Assembly (NCBI GenBank): GCA_025450035.1
Contig: JANWIF010000095.1
Coordinates: 1 to 64,000 of the forward strand
DNA length: 64,000 nt
Origin: Gemmatimonadaceae bacterium
GTDB taxonomy: Bacteria > Gemmatimonadota > Gemmatimonadetes > Gemmatimonadales > Gemmatimonadaceae
Direction of reading: 5' to 3'
The notes beneath the pieces are model-generated. The model searched no databases. It was not told the DNA's origin and saw nothing but the letters and a program-made list of their open reading frames with translations. Below, in pieces: positions 8,348 to 18,351 of this stretch. Every line of letters begins with the position of its first letter. Within the stretch, counting starts at the first letter, position 1. The position numbers and the translations under genes were made by a program.

Positions 8348-10960
8348 ATGAATCTACGCTACGCGCTCGCCGCACTGTCGCTCGCCATCGCCGCTCCGCG
8401 CGTGCTTCCGGCCCAGTCGCGCGGCGCGGCGGCGCTCGGCGAGCTCGTCCAGGGACTTCCGGTGACGGTTCGCGTGCTCGTGATTGGCGCGCATCCGGAT
8501 GACGAGGACACGCGGCTCATCACCTGGCTCGCGCTGGGCCATCACGCCGATGTGGCGTACCTGTCGCTCACGCGCGGCGACGGCGGCCAGAACTTGATCG
8601 GCGACGAGTTAGGCGATGCGTTAGGCGTAATCCGCACCGAAGAACTGCTGGCCGCGCGGCGCATCGATGGCGCGCATCAGTACTTCACCAGGGCATACGA
8701 CTTCGGATTCTCGAAGACCAGCGCCGAATCGTTCGAGCATTGGCCGCACGACTCGGTGCTCGAAGATGTGGTGACCGTCGTCCGGGCGTTCCGGCCGCAG
8801 GTGATCGTGTCCGTGTTTTCGGGCACGCCGCGGGACGGGCACGGGCAGCACCAGGTGGCCGGCATCGTGGCCCGTGAAGCGTACGACGCAGCCATGGACA
8901 CCGTGCGCTTTCCGCGGTCCGCCACGGCCGGGTATGGCGCGTGGACTCCGCTCAAGTTCTATCGCACGCGATCGTATTGGGGGGGCCAGGGCGCGACGCT
9001 CACGTACAACGCCGGCGCGTACGATCCGCTGCTCGGCCAGTCGTACGCCCAGATCGCCGCCGAGAGCCGCTCGCAGCACAAGTCCCAGGGATTCGGCAGA
9101 CTCGGCCAGTTAGGCGCACAGACCGGCTCGGTGCGCCTCGAAAGCTCCCGCGTGCGCACCGCATCCGATCCGAGCAAGGAGCGCTCGATCTTCGAGGGCA
9201 TCGATACCACGTGGCGAAGGCTCGTGCCGCAGGTGTCGCGGCCGGCGGATCGCGCGGCGGTGGAACGGGTGGCCGCGGCCAGCGAGGAAGCGCGCCGCAC
9301 CCTGCGTCTCGCCGATCCAGCCACCGGAGTCCCCGCGCTCGAACGCGCGCGGGCCGCGCTGGCGCAATTGGCCACGGACGCGCGGGCGTCGTCGCGTGCC
9401 GGCGGCGGCGACGTGATGCCGTCGGTGGAGGACGGGCTGCGCCGCGTCACGCGCGCGCTGCTGCTGGCGCGCGGCATCACGGTCGAGGCCATCGCGCCAC
9501 GCGACGCCGTGGCGGTGGGCGATTCGATTCCCGTGGCGGTCACCGTGTACGACCAGGGGTCTTCGCGGGTGTCGGTCGAGTCGCCGGCAACCGCCGCGAT
9601 GTCCCGTGGCGGCAGCCCTGCCGCGGGCTCGGGGCCGTCGCGCGGCGGGACTATCATTCTTCCGGACAGCGCGCACACCGATACCACGTGGGTGCACGGG
9701 GGCTCGATCACCCAGCCGTGGTGGCTCGTCACGCCGCGCCGCGGCGACATGTTCAGCGTGCCCATCGATGGGCGCTCCGATGATGTGCGCGACGCGGGAA
9801 CGCAGGTCCGCGTGGTGCTCGATGGCGGCGCGCTGGTGACCGATGTTCCGGTGGTGCGCCGCTACGCCGACCCCGTGCGTGGCGAGTTGGAGCGGCCCGT
9901 CGCCGTCGTGCCGCCGGTGGCCGTCACGCTCGATCGTACCGTGGAACTGGCACGTGCGAACAGCCCGCTGTCGCGATCGGTGCAGGTGCATCTCGTGTCC
10001 GGCGTGACCACGCCGCGCGATGTGAGCGTGTCGCTCACGCTGCCCGCCGGGTTGCACGCCGATTCGGCGGCGCGCGACGTACACCTGCCGGGATTCGGCG
10101 CGGCGGCGACGGTGACGTTCGATGTTACGGGACAACTGGCGCCCGGGTCGTATCAGGTTGCCGCAGTCGCGCGCAGCGGCGACCAGGCGTTCACGGTGGG
10201 ATACGTGCCTATCGAGTACAGCCATATCCGCCCCCAGAAGCTCTATCGTCCGGCCATCGTAGACCTCCACGTCGTCGATGCGGCGCTGCCGCCGCGGTTG
10301 GACGTCGGCTACGTTCGCGGGGTGGGCGACAATGTCGCGCCGATGCTTCAAGAGTTAGGCGTGCCGATCACGCTGCTCGATCCGGCGCGCCTCGCGACGG
10401 TGGACCTATCGCGGTACAGCGCGATCGTGATCGGCACCCGCGCCTACGAAGCGCACCCGGAGTTGGCCGCCGCCAACGGCCGCCTGCTCGACTGGGTGCG
10501 GAGCGGCGGGACGATGGTAGTGCAGTACGGTCAGGTTGAAATGACCGACCCGGGCCGCTTACCGTATCCAATCGAGCTCACGCGGCCCGCCGCCCGTGTC
10601 ACCGACGAGAAAGCCGTTGTGCGCATCCTGCGCCCCAATGACCCTGTGCTCAACTGGCCTAACCGAATCGGTGCCGCCGACTGGGACGGGTGGGTCCAGG
10701 AACGCGCGCTGTACATGCCGTCCACCATCGATCCGCGCTACATCACGCCGATTGCGATGAACGATCCGGACGAGACATCCAACAACGGCGCGATTCTCGA
10801 GGCGCGATGGGGAGCCGGGATGTACGTGTACACCACGCTGTCGCTGTTCAGGCAGCTTCCGGCGGGCAATCCCGGGGCGTCCCGGCTGTTCCTCAACATG
10901 TTAGGCGTGAACCAAGCACCGCGCGCCGCCGGCACGGACAGCACGCCTAACCCGCGGTGA
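8348..10960 (+). CDS. PIG-L family deacetylase with a C-terminal amidotransferase-like region
   Basis: IGAHPDDED motif, LTRGDGGQN, RDGHGQHQVAG; signal peptide from ATG 8348; Rossmann-like C-terminal region (SAIVIGTRAYEAHPEL). Confidence 0.85.
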   Translation: MNLRYALAALSLAIAAPRVLPAQSRGAAALGELVQGLPVTVRVLVIGAHPDDEDTRLITWLALGHHADVAYLSLTRGDGGQNLIGDELGDALGVIRTEELLAARRIDGAHQYFTRAYDFGFSKTSAESFEHWPHDSVLEDVVTVVRAFRPQVIVSVFSGTPRDGHGQHQVAGIVAREAYDAAMDTVRFPRSATAGYGAWTPLKFYRTRSYWGGQGATLTYNAGAYDPLLGQSYAQIAAESRSQHKSQGFGRLGQLGAQTGSVRLESSRVRTASDPSKERSIFEGIDTTWRRLVPQVSRPADRAAVERVAAASEEARRTLRLADPATGVPALERARAALAQLATDARASSRAGGGDVMPSVEDGLRRVTRALLLARGITVEAIAPRDAVAVGDSIPVAVTVYDQGSSRVSVESPATAAMSRGGSPAAGSGPSRGGTIILPDSAHTDTTWVHGGSITQPWWLVTPRRGDMFSVPIDGRSDDVRDAGTQVRVVLDGGALVTDVPVVRRYADPVRGELERPVAVVPPVAVTLDRTVELARANSPLSRSVQVHLVSGVTTPRDVSVSLTLPAGLHADSAARDVHLPGFGAAATVTFDVTGQLAPGSYQVAAVARSGDQAFTVGYVPIEYSHIRPQKLYRPAIVDLHVVDAALPPRLDVGYVRGVGDNVAPMLQELGVPITLLDPARLATVDLSRYSAIVIGTRAYEAHPELAAANGRLLDWVRSGGTMVVQYGQVEMTDPGRLPYPIELTRPAARVTDEKAVVRILRPNDPVLNWPNRIGAADWDGWVQERALYMPSTIDPRYITPIAMNDPDETSNNGAILEARWGAGMYVYTTLSLFRQLPAGNPGASRLFLNMLGVNQAPRAAGTDSTPNPR

Positions 10961-11997
10961 GGTACACCCGTGCGGCTGGCGTGGCGGCCATTATCGCCCT
11001 GACCGCGGTTGCCGGCTGCCAGCGCGGGCCGCGGCGCACCGTGCTCACCGTCTACTCGCCGCACGGCAACGATCTGTTGTCGTTTTACGAGAAGGGGTTC
11101 GAAGCCGCGCACCCGGACGTCGACGTGCAGTCTGCAGACATGGGGTCGCAGGACATCATTGACCGGCTCCGTGGCGAGAAGGCCAACCCGCAGGCCGATG
11201 TCTGGTTCGGCGCGCCCGAAGAAATTTTTCAACGCGCGGCCCGGGAAGGGTTGCTGGCACCCTATCGCCCAACGTGGGCCGGCGCGGTTCCTGCGGACAG
11301 CCATGATCCCAACGATCTCTGGTATGGCACGTACCTCACCCCCGAGGTCATTGGCTACAACAGCCAGGCGGTCAGCGATTCGGCCGCGCCCAAAGACTGG
11401 AATGACGTGCTCGATCCGAAGTGGAAGGGGAAAGTGCTCATCCGCGACCCCATCGCGTCGGGAAGCATGCGTGCTATTTTCGGCGCGATCATCCTGCGCA
11501 GCATTCGCGAAACAGGCTCGCCCGAACAGGGCTACGAGTGGTTGCGGCGGCTCGACGCGCAAACCAAAGAATACACGCTCAATCCCACCATCCTGTACCA
11601 GAAACTAGGACGACAGGAGGGATTGATCACGCTGTTCGACATGCCCGACCTGGCCATGCTCCGCGACCGATACCACATCCCGGTGAAATACACCATCCCG
11701 CGCAGCGGTACGCCGCTGCTGGTCGACGCGATCGCGCTGGTGAAGGGCAGCAAGCATCCCGAGATCGCTCGACAATACTACGAATTTGTGACGTCGAAGC
11801 GTGCACTCGAGGATGCAGCCGCGCGCTTCTATCGCATCCCCGTGCGCACGGATATTCCTGCCGATTCGCTGCCACAATGGATCCGCGACGCGCTCAGGCA
11901 GATCACGCCGATGCCGGTCGACCGCGCGATGCTCGAGCAGCATCTCGACCAGTGGATGCAGTACTGGGATTCGCACATCCGGAACAGCTCGCGGTGA
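10957..11997 (+). CDS. Fe3+-type ABC transporter substrate-binding lipoprotein
   Basis: GTG start overlapping the upstream TGA; lipobox VAGC; LTVYSPHGNDLLSFYEKGFEAAHPDVDV, ADVWFGAPEEIFQRA. Confidence 0.85.
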   Translation: MRYTRAAGVAAIIALTAVAGCQRGPRRTVLTVYSPHGNDLLSFYEKGFEAAHPDVDVQSADMGSQDIIDRLRGEKANPQADVWFGAPEEIFQRAAREGLLAPYRPTWAGAVPADSHDPNDLWYGTYLTPEVIGYNSQAVSDSAAPKDWNDVLDPKWKGKVLIRDPIASGSMRAIFGAIILRSIRETGSPEQGYEWLRRLDAQTKEYTLNPTILYQKLGRQEGLITLFDMPDLAMLRDRYHIPVKYTIPRSGTPLLVDAIALVKGSKHPEIARQYYEFVTSKRALEDAAARFYRIPVRTDIPADSLPQWIRDALRQITPMPVDRAMLEQHLDQWMQYWDSHIRNSSR

Positions 11998-13046
11998 GCG
12001 ATGGCCGGTTGATCCTCGATCGCCTAACGCGACGTTTCGATGGGACCCGCGCGGCGGTTGACGCGGTATCGCTCCGCATCGCGGCGGGGGAGCTGGTTGC
12101 CCTCGTGGGCGCGAGTGGGTCCGGCAAGACCACCACGCTGCGCATGGTCGCGGGGTACGAGCATCCCGATGATGGGCGGGTGATACTCGATGGTCGCGAC
12201 ATCACCGCCCTCCCGCCACAACGGCGTGACTTCGGCATGGTGTTTCAGCACTACGCGCTCTTCCCGCATCTCACGGTCGGCGAGAATGTGGCGTTCGGCC
12301 TCGAAGCGCGGGGAATTCCCAAACGCGACCGGCGCGCGCGCGCGGCTGGAGCGTTGGCGAGCGTGGGTCTGGCGGGCGCGGCGCCGCGCCGGGTGCAATC
12401 GCTGTCCGGAGGGGAGCAGCAGCGCGTCGCGCTCGCTCGCGCGCTGATCATCGAGCCTCCCGTGCTGCTGCTCGACGAGCCACTCTCGAATCTCGATCCC
12501 ACGTTGCGTCGCAGTACGCGAGAGGATCTCCGAGCCACGCTGCGACGGCTTGGCGTGACGGCGTTGTTCGTCACGCACGACCAGGAAGATGCCTTCGCCG
12601 TCGCGGATCGCGTCGCACTGCTCAAAGGGGGGAAACTCCTTCAGGTGGGAACGTCCGAGCAGTTGTACGATCAGCCGGCGACCCGCGACGTGGCCGAGTT
12701 CATTGGGCGCGCCACGCTGGTGCCTGGTGAGCTGACCGGCGGGCGGGTGACGGTGCGCATCGGGGACGTCGCGCGCGCGCTGAGCGCCGTGCCGGCGCCG
12801 GGCACAGCTGATGGTCGTGTGATGGCGGTACTCCGCCCCGATGGGCTGGCGCTCGCCGACGCGGCTACGCCTAACGTCTGGCCCGGCGTCGTCACCGACC
12901 GCCGGTTTGCCGGCGCGCTGCTCGCCTACCGCGTGCGCGTGAGCGACGACATCGAATTCGAGCTGCACAGCGCCGAGCGCGGCGTGCGCGATGGCGATCG
13001 AGTGTTCGTGGCCGTGACGCGCCAGCCCGTGGCGGTGGTGTCGTGA
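11994..13046 (+). CDS. ABC transporter ATP-binding protein (Fe3+/spermidine type)
   Basis: Walker A GASGSGKTT, signature LSGGEQQRVALARAL, Walker B LLLDEPLSNLD, plus TOBE-like C-terminus; GTGA overlap at 11994. Confidence 0.93.
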   Translation: MSDGRLILDRLTRRFDGTRAAVDAVSLRIAAGELVALVGASGSGKTTTLRMVAGYEHPDDGRVILDGRDITALPPQRRDFGMVFQHYALFPHLTVGENVAFGLEARGIPKRDRRARAAGALASVGLAGAAPRRVQSLSGGEQQRVALARALIIEPPVLLLDEPLSNLDPTLRRSTREDLRATLRRLGVTALFVTHDQEDAFAVADRVALLKGGKLLQVGTSEQLYDQPATRDVAEFIGRATLVPGELTGGRVTVRIGDVARALSAVPAPGTADGRVMAVLRPDGLALADAATPNVWPGVVTDRRFAGALLAYRVRVSDDIEFELHSAERGVRDGDRVFVAVTRQPVAVVS

Positions 13047-14809
13047 CTGGTGGATGGAGGTTGCTGATTGGTGGTTGGAAACGACGCATGCAGCAGGTGC
13101 GTGGCAGGGACGTCGGGGCTGTTGCCAACCACCAGCCGCCAACCACCAGCTCCTACACATGGCTCCTCGCTCTCCCCGTGCTCCTCTTGTTGGTGTGGTC
13201 CGTGGTGTACCCCAATGCTTCCGTGATTGCTGGGAGTTTTGGCGAGGGCCTGCGCTACTGGCGCGAGTTTGTTTCCAGCCCCACGGATCGTGAAGCGTTG
13301 CGTACCACGATCGTCATCGCCGTCGGGTCGGTGATCGCCGCGACTGCTGTGGGCGTGCCGCTGGCGTTCCTGCTCACGCGGTTCGAGTTTCGCGGACGGC
13401 GCGTGTTGAGCGTGGTGGCGACGCTGCCGGCGGCGTTGCCGCCCCTGGTGGGGGTGGTGGCGTTTCTGTTCCTGTATGGGGAGAGCGGCGTCGTGACCCG
13501 CGGCGTGCAGTCGCTGTTCCGCATGGACCACGCGCCATGGACACTCAACGGTGCAGGTGCGATCATCTTCGTGCACGCGTACACGATGTACGTGTACGTC
13601 TTTTTGTTCGTGTCGGCGGGGCTCGAGCGTCTCGATCAATCGCTCGACGAGGCCGCTGCCGGGTTAGGCGCGTCGCGCGCGCGTCGCCTGCGGCGCGTGA
13701 CGCTGCCGCTGCTCACGCCCGCACTTGCCGGTTCGATGCTGCTCGTGTTCATGAGCGCGTTGGGTAGCTTTTCGGCACCCTACATTTTCGGCGGCGGATT
13801 GCGCGTGCTGTCGACGCAGATCATCGCGTCAAAGTTGAATGGGGCGATGGGACTGGCGTATGTGGAAACCACCGTGCTCGCGGTGGGTGCCGTGGCTGCG
13901 CTCCTGCTGCTGCGCTGGTTCGAGCGGCGCCGCACCTACGCCGTATCCTCCAAGGGAACCATCGCGCGCGCGCCATTGCACTCGCCGTTCGCCCGGACAC
14001 TGGCCCCTGTGTTAGGCGTGGCGCTGGTCGTGGTGCTCATCCTTCCGCATGCCATGGTGGTGTTGGTATCGTTCGCCCGCGATGGCACGTGGACCACGCA
14101 GGTGCTGCCGCCCGATTATACGCTCGACAACTTCCGGCGGCTGGCGACGGACAGCGACCTCTGGGTGCCGATCCGCAACAGTGTGTCGATGACCGCCATC
14201 GCCACCGTGCTCGACGTCGTGGTGTGCTTCGTCGCCGCCTACTTGATCGTCTTGCGTCGCTTTCGCGGGAAGTGGCTCCTTGGATTGCTCGTTGCACTGC
14301 CGTGGGCGATCCCCGGTACCGCGATCGCCATCGGACTCGCGTCCACCTTCGACCGCAATTCCCTTGCCGGCGCCCAGCTCCTGCTCGTGGGCACCTTCTG
14401 GATCTTGCCGCTGGCCTACTTCGTGCGCGGCGTGCCGCTCGTGTCGAGCGCAACCGAAGGATCGCTCCGCCAGATGGACCCGTCGCTCGAGGATGCCGCG
14501 CGCGGGCTCGGCGCAAGTTGGTGGCTCACCATCCGCCGCGTCGTCCTTCCTGCCGCCCGACCCGGACTTGTGGCCGGCGCCATGCTGGCGGCGATCACCG
14601 CCGTGGGCGAGTTCGTGGCCAGCATTGTACTGTTCACCCATGCGAACCGTCCGATCTCCGTGGAAATTCTGTCCCAGCTTCGGGATTTCGCCTTCGGCAC
14701 GGCGGCTGCATACAGCGTGCTGTTGATCGTGCTCGTGCTCGCGATCACGCTCCTTGCTCGTTGGGCGGAAGGCCGCTGGTCGCGGACGGAAACGGTCGTC
14801 ATTCAGTGA
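13043..14809 (+). CDS. Fe3+-type ABC transporter permease (double permease domain)
   Basis: Two binding-protein-dependent permease motifs (EAAAGLGASRARRLRRVTLPLL; EDAARGLGASWWLTIRRVVLPAARPGL), many TM segments; GTGA overlap. Confidence 0.9.
   Translation: MTGGWRLLIGGWKRRMQQVRGRDVGAVANHQPPTTSSYTWLLALPVLLLLVWSVVYPNASVIAGSFGEGLRYWREFVSSPTDREALRTTIVIAVGSVIAATAVGVPLAFLLTRFEFRGRRVLSVVATLPAALPPLVGVVAFLFLYGESGVVTRGVQSLFRMDHAPWTLNGAGAIIFVHAYTMYVYVFLFVSAGLERLDQSLDEAAAGLGASRARRLRRVTLPLLTPALAGSMLLVFMSALGSFSAPYIFGGGLRVLSTQIIASKLNGAMGLAYVETTVLAVGAVAALLLLRWFERRRTYAVSSKGTIARAPLHSPFARTLAPVLGVALVVVLILPHAMVVLVSFARDGTWTTQVLPPDYTLDNFRRLATDSDLWVPIRNSVSMTAIATVLDVVVCFVAAYLIVLRRFRGKWLLGLLVALPWAIPGTAIAIGLASTFDRNSLAGAQLLLVGTFWILPLAYFVRGVPLVSSATEGSLRQMDPSLEDAARGLGASWWLTIRRVVLPAARPGLVAGAMLAAITAVGEFVASIVLFTHANRPISVEILSQLRDFAFGTAAAYSVLLIVLVLAITLLARWAEGRWSRTETVVIQ
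13047..13149. repeat. palindromic element A inside the permease 5' coding region
   Basis: ctggtgg...ggtggttgg (13047-13078) opposed to ccaaccaccagccgccaaccaccag (13125-13149). Confidence 0.65.
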
Positions 14810-16095
14810 GCACGACCCCGGATACACGCCCGCGAGTGGTGATCATCGGTGGCGGGTTCGGCGGCCTGTACGCCGCGCGCGCTCTCTCGCGCGCGGACGC
14901 GAGTATCACCGTGCTCGACCGGACCAATCACCATCTCTTCCAACCGCTCCTGTATCAGGTGGCGACCGCAGCGCTCGCGCCCACCGACATCACGTCGCCC
15001 ATTCGTTCGCTCTTGAGCGGGCAGGCGAACACCGCGGTGTTTCTCGAGAACGTGGATCGCGTGGATCTCGCGCGCCGTGTCGTGGTGACCGAGCACGACT
15101 CGCGAGAGGTGCCGTACGACTATCTGATCCTCGCCACCGGCACCAATCATTCGTACTTCGGGCATGAAGAGTGGGGGCAATTGGCACCTGGCCTCAAAAG
15201 CATTGCCGATGCCCGGGAGATCCGGCGGCGATTCCTCCTCGCCTTCGAGAACGCGGAGAAGAGCAACGACGAGCAAGCACGCGATGAGTGGTTGACGTTC
15301 GTCATCGTGGGCGGCGGCCCAACCGGCGTCGAGTTGGCCGGGATGATTCCCGAGGTGACACACAATGCCATGCGGCGCGACTTTCGCCGAATCGACACGC
15401 GCCGCACGCGCGTGATCCTGCTCGAGGGCGGGCCGCGGGTATTGCCGAGTTTCCCCGACGACCTCTCCGCGAAGGCGGCGCGCGATCTCACGAAGCTCGG
15501 TGTGCAGGTTCGCGCGAACGCGCGCGTTACCAACATCACCCAGAACGCGGTCTTCCTTGGCGACGAACGCATCCCCACGCGATCGGTGTTCTGGGCTGCC
15601 GGCAATGCGGCGTCACCGCTCGCGCGGACGCTCGGTGTGCCACTCGACGCCGTGGGACGCGTGCTCGTCCAACCCGATCTCTCGGTGCCCGGTCACCCCG
15701 AGGTCTTCGTGGTGGGCGATCTGGCGGTGGTGCTGCAAGCGAACGGTGCGTTAGTCCCAGGTGTCGCGCCCGCTGCCATGCAGGAAGGCCGCTCGGCGGC
15801 GCGCAACATCCTGGCGCGGATCAAAGGCCAGCCCGCTCGTCCGTTCAAGTATCTCGACAAGGGCAACCTGGCCACGATTGGCCGCCATAAGGCCGTGGCC
15901 GACTTCGGCCGCTTCCATGTTACGGGCTACATCGCATGGTGGTTCTGGCTGTTCGTCCACATCCTGTACCTGGCCGGCTTTCGCAATCGTCTCAGCGTGC
16001 TCATCGAGTGGGCGTACGCGTACTTCACGTACGGCCGCGGCGCACGGCTCATCGCGCAGGACGAGAGCGGCGTGCAGGACCCTACTCAGCGATGA
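14806..16095 (+). CDS. ndh: type II NADH dehydrogenase (NDH-2), NAD(P)/FAD-dependent oxidoreductase
   Basis: VVIIGGGFGGLYAARAL, FQPLLYQVATAAL, IVGGGPTGVELAG, VFVVGDLA; GTGA overlap at 14806. Confidence 0.9.
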   Translation: MSTTPDTRPRVVIIGGGFGGLYAARALSRADASITVLDRTNHHLFQPLLYQVATAALAPTDITSPIRSLLSGQANTAVFLENVDRVDLARRVVVTEHDSREVPYDYLILATGTNHSYFGHEEWGQLAPGLKSIADAREIRRRFLLAFENAEKSNDEQARDEWLTFVIVGGGPTGVELAGMIPEVTHNAMRRDFRRIDTRRTRVILLEGGPRVLPSFPDDLSAKAARDLTKLGVQVRANARVTNITQNAVFLGDERIPTRSVFWAAGNAASPLARTLGVPLDAVGRVLVQPDLSVPGHPEVFVVGDLAVVLQANGALVPGVAPAAMQEGRSAARNILARIKGQPARPFKYLDKGNLATIGRHKAVADFGRFHVTGYIAWWFWLFVHILYLAGFRNRLSVLIEWAYAYFTYGRGARLIAQDESGVQDPTQR

Positions 16096-17398
16096 CGGGT
16101 GTCACCTTCGCTGCTTCTTTAACGGCCGCTATGGGCGTGGGGTGTTCTCCGGTGTCTCGCGTGAAGCGATCCAGGTTGCCGCTGATGATGATCGTGCTGG
16201 CCACCAGCGCCGCCGACAGCCAGAAGGGTGCTCCCTCTCCGAAGTGATCGGACAACGCGCCAGCGGCGAGCGGATACAGCACGCGCGCGAGTCCACCGTA
16301 GGTCTGCTGGACGCCGAGGTACAGGCCGCGATCATCGTCACTCACGACGCGCGACAACGTCGCCGTGACGCACGGAAAATTGAGCGATGCCCCGAGCGGG
16401 ATCAGCGTGAGGGCCAGCGCGATCGTGAGGTAGACCAGGTGCGGCCATCGCACGGGCCCGGTGAACGGGATCACGGCCAGGCCCAACGCGAGCAATGCCG
16501 CGCCGAACCGGGACGTACGCATTTCGCCTAACTTGTCGACGGCGCGTCCCAGGACCAGCAGGCGAAACACAATGCTCATCGCCCCCATGTACGAATAGAA
16601 GGGACCGATCGATTCTGTCGTGATGCCGAAATTCCTGCCCAGATAGAGCACGATGAGCGCGTTGACGCCGTAGTATGCGCCGATGGCGATCGAGTACATC
16701 CAGATCAATCGCGATGGCGGATCCCCCAGGTGCCGCCACGACGATACCTGCGCCACGGCGCTCATCGTCGTACGTCCGTGCTTTCGCCGCGCCCGATCGG
16801 TCGCCGACATCACGCGCGATTCGGTTAGGAATCGGGCCGCGAAGATGACATTGAGTACGCACAGCACAGCGGCGATCAGCCCTGGCGCATGCCCTCCGAA
16901 CCGCGTCGAGTAGGAGCCGAGTGCCGGACCAAGGACGACACCGGCGTTGGTCGCAGCAGACAGCCAGCCCAATCCCTTCGCCCGATTCCGTGGCTCGACA
17001 CTGTCGGTCACATACGCCTGGATGACCGCCGTCGTACCTCCGCCCGCTCCTTGCACAGCGCGTGACAGCAGAAGCAGCCAGTACGAATCGGCGTACGCGA
17101 ATACGACGTATGCGATCGCCGATGCGCCGAGCCCGATCAGAAGCGCGGGCTTGCGGCCGTAACGATCCGACACCCGGCCCCACAATGGCGCGCTCACCAG
17201 CTGCATCGCCGAGAACGCCGACACCAACACCATCACCATGAAATCGCTGGCCCCGAACTTCTGCGCGTAGAACGGCAGCAACGGGATGATGATGAGCGCC
17301 CCCACCATGTCGATGAAGGCCGTTGCCATCAGGACGCCGAGCTTGCCCGGCTCGCCTGAGCGCATGTGTTGGATTCGGGAGCTGAAGGTGCCAGGCAC
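16082..17398 (-). CDS. MFS transporter (tetracycline-resistance/DHA1-like)
   Basis: ATAFIDMVGALIIIPLLPFYAQKFGASDFMVMVL, GRVSDRYGRKPALLIG motif A, 12 TM pattern. Confidence 0.88.
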   Translation of the reverse strand: MPGTFSSRIQHMRSGEPGKLGVLMATAFIDMVGALIIIPLLPFYAQKFGASDFMVMVLVSAFSAMQLVSAPLWGRVSDRYGRKPALLIGLGASAIAYVVFAYADSYWLLLLSRAVQGAGGGTTAVIQAYVTDSVEPRNRAKGLGWLSAATNAGVVLGPALGSYSTRFGGHAPGLIAAVLCVLNVIFAARFLTESRVMSATDRARRKHGRTTMSAVAQVSSWRHLGDPPSRLIWMYSIAIGAYYGVNALIVLYLGRNFGITTESIGPFYSYMGAMSIVFRLLVLGRAVDKLGEMRTSRFGAALLALGLAVIPFTGPVRWPHLVYLTIALALTLIPLGASLNFPCVTATLSRVVSDDDRGLYLGVQQTYGGLARVLYPLAAGALSDHFGEGAPFWLSAALVASTIIISGNLDRFTRDTGEHPTPIAAVKEAAKVTPVIAE

Positions 17399-17469
17399 GC
17401 GTAGAATCTAAGTCATGGGGCGAGCATCGGATGGCGCACACCGGCGGCCGTTCAGGGTGGACGGACCCG

Positions 17470-18351
17470 TCAGTCGGACTTGCCCAGAGCCGCCGGCGGT
17501 GTCGACTTACCGACCATACCTGCCAGCGCCACGATCGTGAGCACGTAGGGAATCATCTGCACAAACTGGGACGGAATCGCCTGCGTTCCCTGGAGCTGAA
17601 TCTGGAGCGTCTCGGCCGCCGCGAAAAGCAGGCACGCCAAGCCGCCACGCACCGGATCCCAGTTGCCAAAAATCATCGCCGCGAGCGCGATGTATCCGCG
17701 TCCAGCGCTCATGTTGTCCGTGAACTGATGCTGGTCGAGCGCCAGGTACGTTCCCCCCAATGCGGCGAGCACGCCCGAAAGCGCAACCGCGACGTAGCGG
17801 ACGCGGGCCACGTGCACGCCAACGGATTCGGCCGCTTGCGGGAACTCCCCCACGGCCCGTACGCGCAGCCCGAAGGGAGTCCGGTAGATTGCCCACGCCA
17901 CCGCCGGCACAGCAAACAGGCCCAACGCTATCAGCGGATCAGGCAGCATACCAGCCAGCATTCCCTCGCCGCGCACCACAGTGCTGAATCCAGGTACTCG
18001 CGGTGAGTTGGACGAACTTCCGAATGCCAGGTGCAAAAAGAATCGCGTGACGCCGATGGCCAGCAGATTGATCGCCACGCCGGACACGACCTGGTCGGCG
18101 CGATAGCGGATCGTGACCACGCCGTGCAACAGACCGAAGACGAGGCCGCCGCCCATGCCGCAGGCGACTCCGACCCACGAATTGCCACCGTAATAGCTCC
18201 CCAACGCCGCGCAGAACGCGCCGGTGAGCATGAATCCTTCGAGGGTGAGGCTGATGATCCCCGACCGCTCGGCGAGTGTCCCTCCCGCCGCGGCAAACAG
18301 GTAGGGAACGGCGATGCGGATGGTCTGGGCGGCGAACGCGAAGATGCTCAT
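17470..18351 (-). CDS. BMP-type (nucleoside/sugar) ABC transporter permease
   Basis: From Met at 18351: MSIFAFAAQTIRIAVPYLFAAAGGTLAERSGIISLTLEGFMLTGAFCA... Confidence 0.88.
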   Translation of the reverse strand: MSIFAFAAQTIRIAVPYLFAAAGGTLAERSGIISLTLEGFMLTGAFCAALGSYYGGNSWVGVACGMGGGLVFGLLHGVVTIRYRADQVVSGVAINLLAIGVTRFFLHLAFGSSSNSPRVPGFSTVVRGEGMLAGMLPDPLIALGLFAVPAVAWAIYRTPFGLRVRAVGEFPQAAESVGVHVARVRYVAVALSGVLAALGGTYLALDQHQFTDNMSAGRGYIALAAMIFGNWDPVRGGLACLLFAAAETLQIQLQGTQAIPSQFVQMIPYVLTIVALAGMVGKSTPPAALGKSD

